Positions 49,035 through 61,417 of a DNA stretch of 64,000 nucleotides are shown here, in pieces; the first letter of the stretch is position 1, and each line of letters opens with the position of its first letter. This DNA is from Alnus glutinosa. Lineage: Eukaryota; Streptophyta; Magnoliopsida; Fagales; Betulaceae. The DNA lies in contig NC_084886.1 in the NCBI RefSeq assembly GCF_958979055.1, positions 3,119,001 to 3,183,000 of the forward strand. Direction: 5' to 3'. Below the pieces are notes generated by a model. The model did no database searches and was not told where the DNA came from. It saw nothing but the letters and a program-made list of their open reading frames with translations. Both the position numbers and the translations under genes were made by a program.

Positions 49035-52000
49035 ATGGCCGTGGTTCTCGGAAATATAGCTCTGTTACTAGACTTAGCCTTGCCTCGGACCGTAACACCG
49101 GACCGCAAGACCCGTACGGTGGCGCTCGACGTCGTATTGAACCTACCGAAGAGATCGGACCCTCACGCTCACTACCACGCTTCTGTTGCCTCCAAGAGCT
49201 TCGACTCGGACGGGGAGGCTCGGAGCCAGCGCGTCGTGGCGTCGAATTCGAAGGTTAACGGCGTGGATTTCGACGCGAGCTCGAGCGACGAGGAGGGGGA
49301 TCAGGAGGAGCCGTTCGATTGGGAGAAGGAAATGCGGAGAAGAGTGAAGGAGATCGAGGAGAGGAGGGAGCTGGAGAAGAAAGCCGAGGAGTTGCAGAGC
49401 CGAGTGGAGGATGGTGAAGGCGAGGGAGAGGAAGAGACCGAGGAGGAGAAGAGGATGAGAGTGAGGAAAGAGCTCGAAAAGGTTAGCTTGTAGATCCTAA
49501 TTTTTTTTTATTGCGCTTGTGATTTGTTTGGCTCCTTAGAAAATATTGGTAAAATAATCTCTCTTGCTCGGTATTAGTGGGTTTGCCTTTACATCTGGTA
49601 TTGTTGTTACTGGGTATGAGAGAGGCAGGTGGCTAAGGAGCAGGCGGAGCGGAGAGCCACGGCACAGTTGATGTTCGAGTTGGGCCAAAAGGCTTATGGA
49701 AAGGGCATGTACGGACGGTCCATTGAGTTTCTCGAAGGTGCTCTTACTATCATCCCTAGGTCCACACTATTTGGTGGTGAGGTTGGTTTTAGTACCCACT
49801 GCGAAAATCTCTTTTTGGGTACGTAGGAGATGTTTGATCACTGACAATAGCCGTAAGTTTTTTTTTGTTTGATTGTGGTGTTTCCAGATTCAAATATGGC
49901 TTGCTATGGCTTATGAGGCCAATAACCGCCACGCAGATTGCATTGCTCTTTACCGGCAATTGGAGACAAAGCACCCCAGTGTCAGTATCCGGCGCCAAGC
50001 TGCTGAGCTTCGCTACATTTTGCAGGCACCCAAGCTGAAGATTTCCCAGGAGGAGATGGTTACCATTCCGCTGATTGGTTCTAGTTATGACAGGTATATT
50101 TGGTTCTTTTCATTGGGCTAATTGGTAGAATTTGATCAAGAGTCTCTGTTTCACATGCCCTGTATTATCTACCATCATTTATGGTATACAATTTATGTTA
50201 TTCGAATTCTTATTGGGTTTGGCAGTGCCTAAACTGCGTACTGAAGGTACCCGAAATCCCCTTGTGCTTGCCTGTAAGGCAGTGCTCCCTCTTAGAGTCT
50301 GTCAATAGCATTCTTAGAGTGAGTCCTTGATCCATTTATAAGTCATTGTGTATGAAAGCAAAATTCTTGGTGAGTTAGCATAAAGTTAGAAATAACAAAA
50401 ATTATTATGAGAGATGCAGTTTCCTGTGGGTATTAGTTTTTCCGAGATCCACATTTGTCTATGAGATTAATGTGGTTACTTGGTTTAGCCAACACCTGTA
50501 CTTGTGGGCAGCCACCAGAGGCAAAACAATAGGAAGCATCAGGGACTTCAAGTGGCTCCTAAACTGATATAAACTCATTTACCAGTTACTTGGATACTAC
50601 TATCACGTCTTATGGTGCACAACAAATTATTTTTTGTGGACCACAAGAAATTTGAAATCTAATCATAAGTCATATGATTATTGTCAGTACAATGACCGCA
50701 CGCCGTTCACCAGAGAGAGAGTCTACAAGGAAAGGAAAATGTTAGAGAGGTTCATTGGAGTTGGATACAATGAGACCACTCTGACGCTCAAGTTAGTTGA
50801 TGAGCATAGAGAGGAAATTTCAGCAGAGCCTTAGTAAGGCAAAATTAGGTGTACCCGAGTGAGTGCCCTCTCTTGCTTTATATAGGCCATTGTCCCTTGT
50901 CGTTCCACTTTAGGGTTTAGGGACTCTTGCCAAGAGTTTGTTATTGACGTGGAGATTCTCTCCCTAAATCTGTTGAGAAGAAATACTTATCAAATAAAAT
51001 CTGTTGAGAAGAAATGCATGGCGTGGGAGTCAAATAGCTGAGCTGGCGGGAGTGAGGAATCAGCTGTTGGCGTTACATCATGCAGGAGTGCACTCGGATC
51101 CTTGCTGGTTGTTTGGGTTGTGGACTATCGAGCTTTCTGGGCCTTCCAATGGGTGACTAGTGAAAGCCCGTTAGTATTTAAGCCCTCCAATAGTCCCCCA
51201 ATTTCCTTGAACGATTGGGTTGTTAGTCGTTCATGGTAATTTTGTCTACAAGCCTGTCGGTAGTTAGACCCTCTAATTATGATTGAATATGACGCTCTCA
51301 TTGTCCACAATGGATCATTTACTTCCATGGAGTCAAAAGCTTTCTTCATATCCAACTTTAAGGCCATAAGTCCTCCATTGCCCTTTTTTCTGTTTCATGG
51401 AATGGAAAATTTCATGGGCTAGAAGCCTAGAATGGTATTGTCATGGATGGATCTATATTGAAGAAAGGCCGATTAGGTTAGGGAAATGATTGTGTGGAGA
51501 AGGGGTTTAAGAATGTTGACAAGGATTTTGGAGATGATCTTATAATTGAAATTGGTAAGGCTAATGGGTCTAAAGTAGTTAACCGAAGAAGGATTATCCA
51601 CTTTAGGTATGAGAGCAATGTGGGTGTGATTGAATTCCCTAAGCATAAAATCACCCCTTAAAAAAGATTGCACCAAGGCAATGGCATTGGATTTAACAAT
51701 AGGCCAGTAGCTCTTGTAAAAAAGACCTGTCATTCCATTGGGCACAGGGGCTTTGTTAGGGCCTAGTTGGGAAATGGCTTGAAAAAATTTCAATTCATTA
51801 GGGGTAACACAGCAATTCATTCTCATCGACAGTAATAACACCATTCACCAAGTTATCCAATTTGACATCCAGATACGAGTCAATAGTAGAGAATATATTA
51901 CTAAAATGTTATGTGTATATTTCATATTTGATCTTTAGGGATTTATTTATTTTTATATAAGGGACTTTTTGTCCACAAAGGGACTTCACGAGGCATGATT

Positions 52001-52708
52001 CACAGCCAATTGACCTACCCCTTAGGGGACAATCTTTAGGGAATATTCTTCATGACTGTTTTTTCTTGTTCATCAATTGAAAATTGGCCTTAATTTAATG
52101 TCACAGTGTTGTAAGGGGTACAACAGTTTTAACTAAAAGTTTTTTACAAATTGACGCAGTAGTCCACATGACAGTTACCACATTTACAAATTAGTGTGCC
52201 AGTCCATATGACATTTAGCACGTTTGCTACTAAAATGCGAACTACTATATGACACTTATTTCATAAGATGTGGACTTTCCACGTGAATTTGTAAGAATAT
52301 TATAGTAAAAGCTATAGTATACCAAGCATTTTTCTTTAATGCCATCTAGGAGCTTGGCCTTGGCCTTGCTTTTATCCCTGGGAGGTGTTTAAAATTTAAA
52401 TGCATTTACTACCCGGTAATATTTCAGATTCTGATTTCTTCTGTGACTTTGAGTGTATTAAAAAGTAATTGGATGTGTTCTTTGTGTGTGAGTATTGCAG
52501 CTATGCAGGAACATGGAGTGACAAAAACAGGGACCGGGATCAGAAGAGAAGTTGGTCAACAACCAATCAGCTTCCATCATCCAAGGACTATCTGGGTGAT
52601 TTTCTGGTTTGGCGACCTCCTACCGGAGTGGAGAAAAGTCAAGCTTTCTGGGCAGCTTTGACATTATGGTTGGGATTGGTTGGAGCTGCCCTCTTTCTAC
52701 AAAGATGA
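49035..52708 (+). CDS. TPR-like protein with C-terminal membrane anchor
   Basis: Four exons, 49035-49481, 49629-49781, 49888-50093 and 52501-52708, join in frame to 337 residues. The start has a good context (CACCATGG). The N-terminus may be a plastid transit peptide. An acidic coiled-coil-like segment rich in Glu/Arg/Lys follows (about 80-150). Next is a helical region with TPR character (ATAQLMFELGQKAYGKGMY, RSIEFLEGALTIIPRS, LAMAYEANNRHADCIALYRQ). The last ~20 residues (AFWAALTLWLGLVGAALFLQ) form one membrane span. It resembles plant proteins annotated as TPR-like superfamily, such as Arabidopsis At1g78915, from memory. The molecular role is unknown. Intron 3 is 2.4 kb and carries LINE sequence. 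Confidence 0.85.
50966..51015 (+). mobile_element. Micro-insertion of a LINE 3' tail (12 bp) with 19-bp TSD
   Basis: AAATCTGTTGAGAAGAAAT occurs perfectly at 50966-50984 and 50997-51015. The 12 bp between read ACTTATCAAATA, the same tail as in the other LINE micro-insertions. It lies in intron 3 of the TPR-like gene. A simple tandem duplication with 12 extra bases is the alternative. Confidence 0.7.
51090..51850 (-). pseudogene. LINE reverse-transcriptase fragment in TPR-like intron 3
   Basis: On the minus strand, 51844-51473 reads as the N-terminal part of an L1 reverse transcriptase (LGPNKAPVPNGMTGLFYKSY, then IALIPKVDNPSSVNYFRPIS). 51367-51125 continues with the first catalytic block (MALKLDMKKAFDSMEW-like). 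The frame shifts between the two, and the rest of ORF2 is absent. It is a dead fragment opposite to the host gene. Confidence 0.88.
52118..52328. mobile_element. Possible old MITE in TPR-like intron 3
   Basis: The outer arms are imperfect inverted repeats: GTACAACAGTTTTAACT with TTTTTTACAAATTGACG on the left, matched by a right arm containing GAATTTGTAAGAATATTATA. Identity by eye is only moderate and the target duplication is unclear. Confidence 0.35.
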
Positions 52709-53760
52709 ATCATACATTGATATGTCATTGGTATTTGTCAATTCATGATGTGTTCAGTCAAAAATATAGTTTGTTATTACGTTCTTTATGTAATTTTATG
52801 CCCATTTTAATCGAGAAAATGTTGTGTGTATGAAGTAGAAATATGTATATTTCTTAGTGTTCTTATACTGCGTGTATTTCTTTCTGCTACTCTTATGAGT
52901 TCCTTCGTTACTAGCACTTCCATCCTGAGAAGTGAGAACCTCCATTGATGCACCGCTGAACTTCTTCAAAGAGGCTACCCAATTCGAGGAGGGAATTTTA
53001 CATGTCATCTTTACCTATCTTGTTCTTGCACTATTTCACTTTCTTATGACCATTGAAGTCATCTTTTTCGTTGAGAAAATAGAAGATTATGAGGAGTATT
53101 GTACCTAATTCTAACCTAATACATGATGCCATTTAGAACAGTTAAAATAGAAACCGTCCCGGTAAATATAAGACTGCAAATCGTGCCTACGTGGGATTTG
53201 CTTTTATAATCTTTGACACATCCGTCCTATTTATATTTGCTTAGTTTCTACTAACCCAACGTAGATTACATTTATCACAAATTAAGTACCAAATGCACTC
53301 AAGAAATGAATAAGAAAAGAAGAGTTAGATTATTAAGTTCCATGTCTTTTATGTTAAGATCGTTTAAGTAATTAACCCCTCCATCTATAGCTTTTATCTA
53401 TTTACATCCTGTTTTCCCCATATTTCTGTAGGGGCCAAAGGCTGGAACTCTATCGATGTAAATATCCTTCCTTTTTAATGTAGTATAAATCCTGAGTCCA
53501 AAAGAACCCCTCCATCACCTACTGAGATATGCATTACTACTCAGCACATTTGAGTGGTGCATCTAGTTGTTTAAGTGTCTATTTGTTGTATGTAACGGTT
53601 TCAAAACATATAATTTAAAAATATAGATAAAGAAAATGATTTTAAAAATACAGTCAAGCATTTAGTAAAATTTCGATTTTGACCTTTAGAATCATACGTT
53701 TTTTTAAATGCACCACATTGTTTATTGTCTATTGCCTATTGTGCATACCGTCAATTTTTT
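52709..53760. other. Intergenic, no gene seen
   Basis: 3' flank of the TPR-like gene followed by AT-rich DNA. I find no conserved coding block or repeat structure here. Confidence 0.5.
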
Positions 53761-53914
53761 GAGAAATGCTACATGTATTTAAACCTTTACAAATGAACCT
53801 TATTAACTGATGTATAACTTATTCATTAGAGATTATCAAAATAATTAATAAAAATAAATGTTATGAGTACAAATGAATAACCTTCACATCATCTTAGTAT
53901 ATGTAGCATTTCTC
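53761..53914. mobile_element. Small MITE (154 bp)
   Basis: It begins GAGAAATGCTACATGTA and ends TATATGTAGCATTTCTC, so the ends are near-perfect inverted repeats of about 15 bp around an AT-rich core. The flanks are T and A runs, which hide any target duplication. Confidence 0.75.
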
Positions 53915-54007
53915 CAAAAAAAAAAAAAAATTAAAACACAATTCCAAACAAAAACTTGGATATTTCCTATTTTGTTTAAAAACACGCATTAGGCTTACAA
54001 AATTGCC

Positions 54008-54792
<785 letters not shown>

Positions 54793-56814
54793 GTTCCGCT
54801 GTTGCTTTTGGTTGTTAGGTTTTTTTCTTGAAATTTTGTTCTGTTTGAGAACTTCAGTTAAGACGTGTTTCGTATTATTATATTATTATCTGTTTTTAAC
54901 TGAGAGATTTAAATGATGGAATTATTTTATGGTTGCTTTATGTTTTTTGCAATGGTAGAATTGAGGGTTTTCTGCTAGCTGTTATGTGATTTTGTTGTTT
55001 CACTTTATAATAAGGGTAGGCAATTTTTTTATGCTAGAAACTGAAATAATTAGGGTGGATTAATGTTTAGATGTGTTACTATTTACTTGTTTGTGCTTTT
55101 TAACTGGCCAGATTGATGGGTTCCTTCTTTGCTCTTGGTTGAAAAGGAGTGCGACTAGTGATATTGCTTTACTTTAGGATTCAGATTTTGTGTTTTGTAA
55201 GAATGCGTTTGTGAAAGCAGGGGGGCACGGCGTTTCAGATTTCACAATGTAAAATTATATTTTAGGGATTGCTTAAAGGGAATTGTGCAATCAATCTAAT
55301 GCGAATAGATCGTTGTAATTTGATGAGTAGTGTTTTGTGTTGTGAGTGTTGTGACATATATGTGTGGATGCCACAATTACTTCGCAAAATAGCCCTGTGA
55401 CTGTTTGCAGTGAGCAGGGCCGGGACAGTTCTCCTCAAAGTTGTGAGAGCATGAATGGGGGCTTATGCCTCCCCTGTGCGGGCTTTTTGTGAAATGGACT
55501 GAGAATGTTTGTCTCCTGCAGTTTTAACAGGCTCTTATATCCATTAAGTTGTTGCTTCCGTATGTTGCAGTGTATGCTATGTATATTTTGTCTTTGAAAG
55601 CGTCGGTGGTCTTCTATATTTGTAATGTTTTAGTGGTAAGCAATAGCTTGGTTCAGTACTTTCTCCGGAGATATATGGTGAATATGAATTTGTGCATTCT
55701 TTTGGGAAATGACTACCCATTGCAGAACTTACTTTATTTTATTACAATGGTCTTTTCTTCTAGTTCAGTGTTTGTCTTATTTGTCATCTGGAGACTGGAC
55801 CTTTTGTTCTTGTTCCTGAGCTGTTGCATTTGCAATTTGTTTGTCCTGATTCCTTTTTATGTAAAGGCCTTCCTAGCCTATTGACTTAATGGGGCATTTT
55901 ATCTTCAGAAATTGATTGAGGGTTCTATTGGGTTTAGGGTTTGATACTGTGATGGTTCAATATCCTGACATCAATTTGTCGGGCTTATTTCCCTGGGTAG
56001 GGGTTCCATTAAATAATCATACCGTTGAATGAGGAAAATTTTCCATTTCTTCTTAAGTCGGTTATCATGTACATTTCACATTAGTTATGGGAGAAAAATT
56101 GAAAAATATGTAGTTCTTTGATACCAAAATTATGTACGCAGAGTCATACCTCATATTTTTGTTTTCAGCTCTGTATGTTTTTGCCCATGGATGACCTTGT
56201 ATCCTCTGCTTCGTGCTATTTTTGCCTTTTACCCTAGTAAGAATTTTCTTGAATTACTCATCAAAAAAAGAATTTTCTTGAAAATGATTGGATTGACCAT
56301 GCTTTGGGTAATCATGGGCTTTAATGGTCAAGCATCAGCTTATTCTTCTCTTCTTTTTCAACTAGCTTTTTTTTATGCCTTTCTTTTGCACATATTGAAA
56401 TCTACAGCTCTGTGCTTCTCTAAGTGATTTTATTTTTTTTTGGTGACTTTAGCTTAGGGTAGATAGTGTCGACACTAAGTATTAAATTAATTCCAAGTTG
56501 GACTTCTTTCACAGTAATTCTTTTGTTCTTATTGGCATTTGCTTATTACTTAGCTGTTGTAATCTAGATTCTTAGAAATCATATAATGGGGATGAAGCCC
56601 AATGAAAAGCTATTCTTCTGTTTGATGTGTTAGAATCGGCAATAGTGCATTGATAATTTGGCACTTCATAGGTATACTGTCCTTTGGAAATTTTATTTCA
56701 TCATTTTAAAATAATTGAAACAGAGATCAAAGGGTATTTTCCTCTGATGTCAGAACTCCCTTTTCTCTTTTGTGGTAATAATAGCTAAACGAGAACAAGA
56801 AAATGTGATGCTGG
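54793..56814. other. RPL27a 3' region and intergenic DNA
   Basis: Begins with the 3' untranslated region. A 111-codon frame at 55549-55884 is hydrophobic but lacks family resemblance, and its bias fits T-rich non-coding DNA. No other feature except the micro-insertion at 56239-56282. Confidence 0.5.
56239..56282 (+). mobile_element. Micro-insertion of a LINE 3' tail (14 bp) with 15-bp TSD
   Basis: AAGAATTTTCTTGAA occurs at 56239-56253 and 56268-56282. The 14 bp between read TTACTCATCAAAAA, one base off the TTACTTATCAAAAA tail seen elsewhere. It is intergenic. Confidence 0.72.
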
Positions 56815-57398
56815 TAAGGTTAGGGGTCGCCTGCCTCAGAACAAAAACAATCATGCTACAACCATGGGCATGATTGACTTGGGCTTCTCTTGAAATTCCT
56901 ACACTTAGTCTAATCATAAATAAGGTCTTTGGCTTAATTAAAGAACGTCTGGATAGGGGCATTGCATCTCTTGAATGGATTCACACTTTTTCCAATTTTT
57001 ATGTCACTCATTTACCTGCTCACACCTCTTGTCATAACCCTCCCATTTTGGACACTACACTTTCCCTTCCCTTCCTCCCGTGCCCCTTCTATTTTTTTGA
57101 AGAATTTTGGTCTAGGGATCTCTCTTGTGGTGTGGTTATTGATGAAGCTTGGTCTACTGCAGTTTTTAGTTCTCCTTCTTTTTGTTTAGCTAAAAAGCTC
57201 AAGCATACCAAGAAAGCCCTCAGACGTTGGAATAAACATTTCTTTGGAGATATCCGTACCAAGCTTAACTCCACCCTACATCTGCTTGATATTACTCAAG
57301 AGGCTCCTCCTTCTGATTCCAATTTAGCTCTTGAATTGCATCTCAAATATGTGATTAATGAGTACTAACATAAGAAGGAATCAATGTAGAAGAATAAA

Positions 57399-57606
57399 TG
57401 TAACACCCCGATCTTATATTGAGAAGAGATAAATAATTCACATAGAATGAGTGATTTATAAGAGATAGATGAGGGATAAGTCCTACATTGCCTAGTTACT
57501 AAGTGAAACTGGGCTTTATAAGTGATTATAGGGAAAAATTCAAATCGACTAGTCCTTTTGAGGTGATAGCGCAAATGTGGCTAGCGCTTTTCCTTGAGTC
57601 GTCACA
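57399..57606 (+). repeat. Left LTR of the TRIM
   Basis: Begins TGTAACACCCCGATC and ends GAGTCGTCACA. Contains a TTTATAAG TATA-like box near 57451. Confidence 0.95.
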
Positions 57607-57705
57607 ATTGGTATCAGAGCCACCTAATAACGCCAGGTCATGTGGTACTGGAGCACTGCATAACGTGGCCCTGAAGGGGACGTCAGGAGTTTAAGGGGAC
57701 GAGTT

Positions 57706-57913
57706 TGTAACGCCTTGATTTCATATTGGGAAGAGATAAATAACTCACATAGAGTGAGTGATTTATAAGAGATAGATGAGTTCTAAGTCCCACATTGCCT
57801 AGTTACTAGGTGAAACTGGGCTTTATAAGTGATTTTAGGGAAAGCTTCAAATCGACTAGTCCTTTTGAGGTGATAGCACATATGTGACTAGCGCTTTTCC
57901 ATGGGTCGTCACA
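57706..57913 (+). repeat. Right LTR of the TRIM
   Basis: Begins TGTAACGCCTTGATT and ends GGGTCGTCACA. Same length as the left LTR, with a modest number of substitutions between them. Confidence 0.95.
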
Positions 57914-60900
57914 ATAAATCTAGAGAATTGTGGTTAACTTGCAAGGACCTGAACACCAGGTTTTTTCATACTAATACTCTCATCCGTCGTAAGCGGAATG
58001 CTATTGATCGGCTTTTTTCTCTAAATGTTGGTTGGATTTCTGATAAAATTGCTATTGGTAGATGTTTTGTCGCTCATTTCAAAGATCTCTTCACTTCTAC
58101 TAATATGTTTCCTCCTACTGAGTTGCTTGATCTATTTTACTGTTCTATTTTAGATGATGATAACTTTTTGCTATGTGCTATTCCCACAGAATTTGAAATT
58201 TATACAGCTCTAGCTAGTCTGAGACTTTTAAAGGCCCCTGGCCTAGATGGTTTCACTGCCTTAATTTATATGAAGTATTGGGATATTATCAAGCATAAAA
58301 TTCTGAATGTTGTCGGAAATTTTTTCAAACACAATCAACTTCTGAGGGAACAGAACCACACGTTCTTAGCTTTAATTTCAAAAAAGATGGGTGCTTCTTC
58401 TGTTCAACATTTTCGCCTTATCAATCTATGCAATATCATCTACAAGATTATCTTCAAGTTGCTTGCCAACAGGCTCAAGCCTCTTCTTTCTAACATTATT
58501 TCTCATTTTCAGACTGTTTTTGTTTCTAATCGCCTTATTCAGGACAACTCTATATTGGCTCATAAGATGCTGCATAACCTCAAATCTAAGAGAGGATGAG
58601 GTGGTCTTATGGCTGTTAATATTGATATAGAAAATGCCTTTGATAAAATGGAATGGACTTTTTTGCTGGCTATTCTTTAGAAGCTTGGGTTTCACCCCAC
58701 TTGGATCAACTGGATTCGCTTATGTATCTCTACCAACTCTTTTTTTGTTTTACTGAATGGTAGCCCTTTTGGACTATTTTCTCCTTCTCGAGATCTCAGA
58801 CAAGGTGACCATCTCTCACCTTTTCTCTTAATTATTGGATCAGAGGCTATTTCTAGACTCATTTACAACAGTTTGTGAAGCTTCAAAATTGCTAGGACCT
58901 GTACCCCTTTGAACCATTTTCTTTTTGCTAATGATCTGGTCATTTTCTCTTTGGCTACTTTTGGTGAAGCAGCTTTGATTAAGACTTGCTCGGATAAATA
59001 TAGTAGCTGGTCGGGACAGACGGTTAATATCCAAAAATCTAATATTTTGTTCAGCAAAAGTACAACTCCTGCCACTATTTCCTCCATTCAGTCTATTCTC
59101 CCGTATGACCACACTCTAGCTTCAGCAAAACACCTAAGACTCCCTCTTCTCATTGGTAAGTCCAAATTCGCAACTTTCTCGGACATTCTGGAAAAGGTAC
59201 AAGGAAAAATTGAAGGATGGCGCTCCAAAACTTTATTACAGGCTAGTAAAACAATTTTGGTTAAAGTTGTTGCCTCTGCTATTCCTTCTTATGTTATGAG
59301 TTTTTTTCTTCTCCCTAATGGTTTCTGTCACAAATTGGATAAAGTTTTCAAAAACTTTTGGTGGGGTTTTCCAAAGGATAAGTCTCGTAAGCTCTCTCTT
59401 AAATCTTGGTGTTCTTTATGCATGCCAAAGAATCAAGATGGCTTGGGATTTCAGCTCATAAAAGATGTTAACTTCTCTCTCATCTCCAAGCTTGGATGGA
59501 AACTTCTCACTAATCACAGTAGCACCTGGGTCTCCCTCTTCCAGAGCAAATACATCAAATATGGTAATCTCTTATCTTCCCCTCTTACTTTTGGCTCTTG
59601 GATTTGGAATGGTATAAAAGCGACTGTTCCTCTCATTTCTAAAGGTGCTTATTTTTTGCCCCGTAAATTTTCAAATCCTCCCATTTGGACTTCTCCCTAG
59701 ATTCCCACACTTCAAGATTCCATTCTTGTTCCCTGTTTATCTTATTTAATTTCTTCATATCCTTTAGCTATTTTTGATTTTATCCTACCCTCCACCTCCC
59801 CTTAAAACTCCACTCTCTTGTTTTTTCTTTTTCACCCGTTCACTATATCAGAAATTTTGAAAATTGTCCCTTCTCCCCATCAAGATTCGGTTCTTTGGAC
59901 TCCTTCAACGACCGGAGCTTCACCACAAAATCTGCCCACCATCTCTTCACTTCTTCCATCCCTCTCACCCCCTCTCCCCTTCCCAAATCTCTTTGAAAAG
60001 CTTTATGGAGATTAAATCTCAATCATTGCTTAAAATTATTATTATGGAAAATGGTTTGGAATATCATTCCTACTAAATTTTGTATTTCTCAAAATATCAA
60101 TTGCACACTCCAGGACACCTCTTGTTCTCTTGTTCTTCTCCAATAGATTCCATTCTCCATCTCTTTTTCTCTTGCCATATTGCTCGTGTGGTTTGGCGTC
60201 AATCTTTTTGGCCTATTGATATTGCTTTGCCTGTTCAAAATATCACAGATTGGCTACTTATTATTCTCAATCCAGCTACTATTGGTATTCCTCAGACAAC
60301 TACTCATATGTTTCAAATCTTTGTTGCGGTGGCTTGTGATCAACTATGGTTCTCAAGGAATAAAGCTCATCATGATAAACTTGTGCCTAATGCCCTTGTT
60401 ATGTCGGCTACTATCAACAAACTTGTCTTGGAACATCACTCCGCTTGGTCTACTACTTTGATTCGGAACCCTAAGGTTTGGCGAAAACCTAGTTCCCCCT
60501 TATACAAGGTCAATTATGATACAGCTATTCGTCTATCTTTTTTAGCTCAGGCAGCGGTTATCATAAATTCCTCTGGAGCAGTTATCAAATGCAGTTCTCT
60601 TATTAGCTCTCCATGCTTGGCCCTCTTTGGTGAAGCCAGAGCAGCTTTATTAGCTTTTCAGTTAGCTATCTCTTTGAATCTACCATCTTTTATCTTAGAT
60701 GGTGATTCTCTCACAGTTACTCTGGCGCTACATAATCCAGCTATTACACAAGATTGGCGTATTGCTTCTACAATATCACAAATTCACTTCATCATCCCTC
60801 CCACTATTAGTTGGTCAGCTAGTCATGCTAACCGAAGTGCAAATTTTTGTGCTTATCACGTGGCATCCTGGGCCGCAACCAGACTTCACTCTGGTTGCAT

Positions 60901-61021
60901 TCCCATTTCTTCTGCTCATTCAGGACCTTCTCCTACCTGTTTTGGAAAAGCTTCCTCCTCTTCTTTTTTAGTTCCTTAAGTTTGCTCTTCCCTTTTGTTT
61001 AGTTAAAAAAAAAAAAAAAAA

Positions 61022-61417
61022 AAAACTCAAAATCTTTTCCCTATAATAGTTAAATCAGACTAGCCTCTGGAGCATTTCTAACGGAATAATCAAATGACTC
61101 ATAATAGCGAAATTGCCGCCGTAGATGCTCTTAACAAAGAAAACAAACTCGAAGAATATTTGCTCATGGTGCTCCAATGCCGGCAGTACGTCAAAATAAA
61201 TTGCTCTTGAAAGAAAAACGTGATGCTACACTAAATTGTGGAAAGAGCTCTTGCGGCCCATAGGGCCCAAAATGCTGAAGAAAATATGCTTAGAAGTAAG
61301 GCCTGCATTCGCCACTGATCGATGTTATTGTTAGAACCTGCACGCCTTTTTTTTTTTTTTTTTTTTTTTATTTGGAACTTTTGCAAAAAAGCCTGGCACG
61401 TACGTTTCTTAGCACTT
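61022..61417. other. Short intergenic gap with MATE 3' flank
   Basis: No gene seen. A T run (about 61347-61369) lies within the probable 3' untranslated region of the minus-strand MATE gene. Confidence 0.5.

Larger units (their letters stand above)
57399..57913 (+). mobile_element. Complete TRIM (miniature LTR retrotransposon), 515 bp
   Basis: Two 208-bp LTRs (57399-57606 and 57706-57913) with TG...CA ends flank only 99 bp of internal sequence. The primer site TGGTATCAGAGCC (57609-57621) follows the left LTR, and a short purine-rich AAGGGGACGAG precedes the right one. ATAAA is duplicated at 57394-57398 and 57914-57918. No coding capacity, so it must move using enzymes supplied by another element. 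A solo LTR of the same family is at 5544-5753. Confidence 0.96.
56874..60979 (+). pseudogene. LINE ORF2 remnant: endonuclease, reverse transcriptase, RNase H
   Basis: Recognisable pieces are RWNKHFFGDIRTKLNSTLHL (after the endonuclease) and SRELWLTCKDLNTRFFHTNT with LLKAPGLDGFTALIYMKYW (fingers). Also present are NIDIENAFDKMEW and the catalytic block, which reads LFANDLVIFS where the family has FADD. RNase H has VNYDTA, GEARAALLAF, LDGDSLTV and the final HANRSANF block. In-frame stops occur near 57366, 57384, 58599, 58678, 58876 and 59700. The TRIM at 57399-57913 sits between the endonuclease and reverse transcriptase, and without it the frame continues. Confidence 0.9.
56815..61021 (+). mobile_element. 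Plant L1 LINE, 5'-truncated, with RNase H; TRIM nested inside
   Basis: Starting within the endonuclease (GLIKERLDRGIASLEWIHTF-like around 56930-57000), the ORF2 order is reverse transcriptase (57901-59100), thumb and connection region (to 59700), zinc-binding region and RNase H (60080-60979). It ends in a run of about 22 A at 61003-61024. Most of ORF2 stays in one frame with scattered stops and a single shift between 60015 and 60080, so the copy is dead but not ancient. ORF1 and the 5' end are absent. I found no clear target duplication. Confidence 0.92.

Noticed and set aside
51930-51985. Sixth LINE-tail insertion (T-rich segment between two AGGGA copies)
   Set aside because: The repeat is only 5 bp and the enclosed tail differs from the others, so chance cannot be excluded.
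55549-55884. 111-codon hydrophobic frame after RPL27a
   Set aside because: Explained by T-rich DNA; no start context, promoter or family resemblance.
57399-57913. Cassandra-type TRIM with a 5S RNA promoter in the LTR
   Set aside because: The LTRs lack a 5S rRNA-like internal promoter and have a TATA-like box, so this is a different TRIM family.
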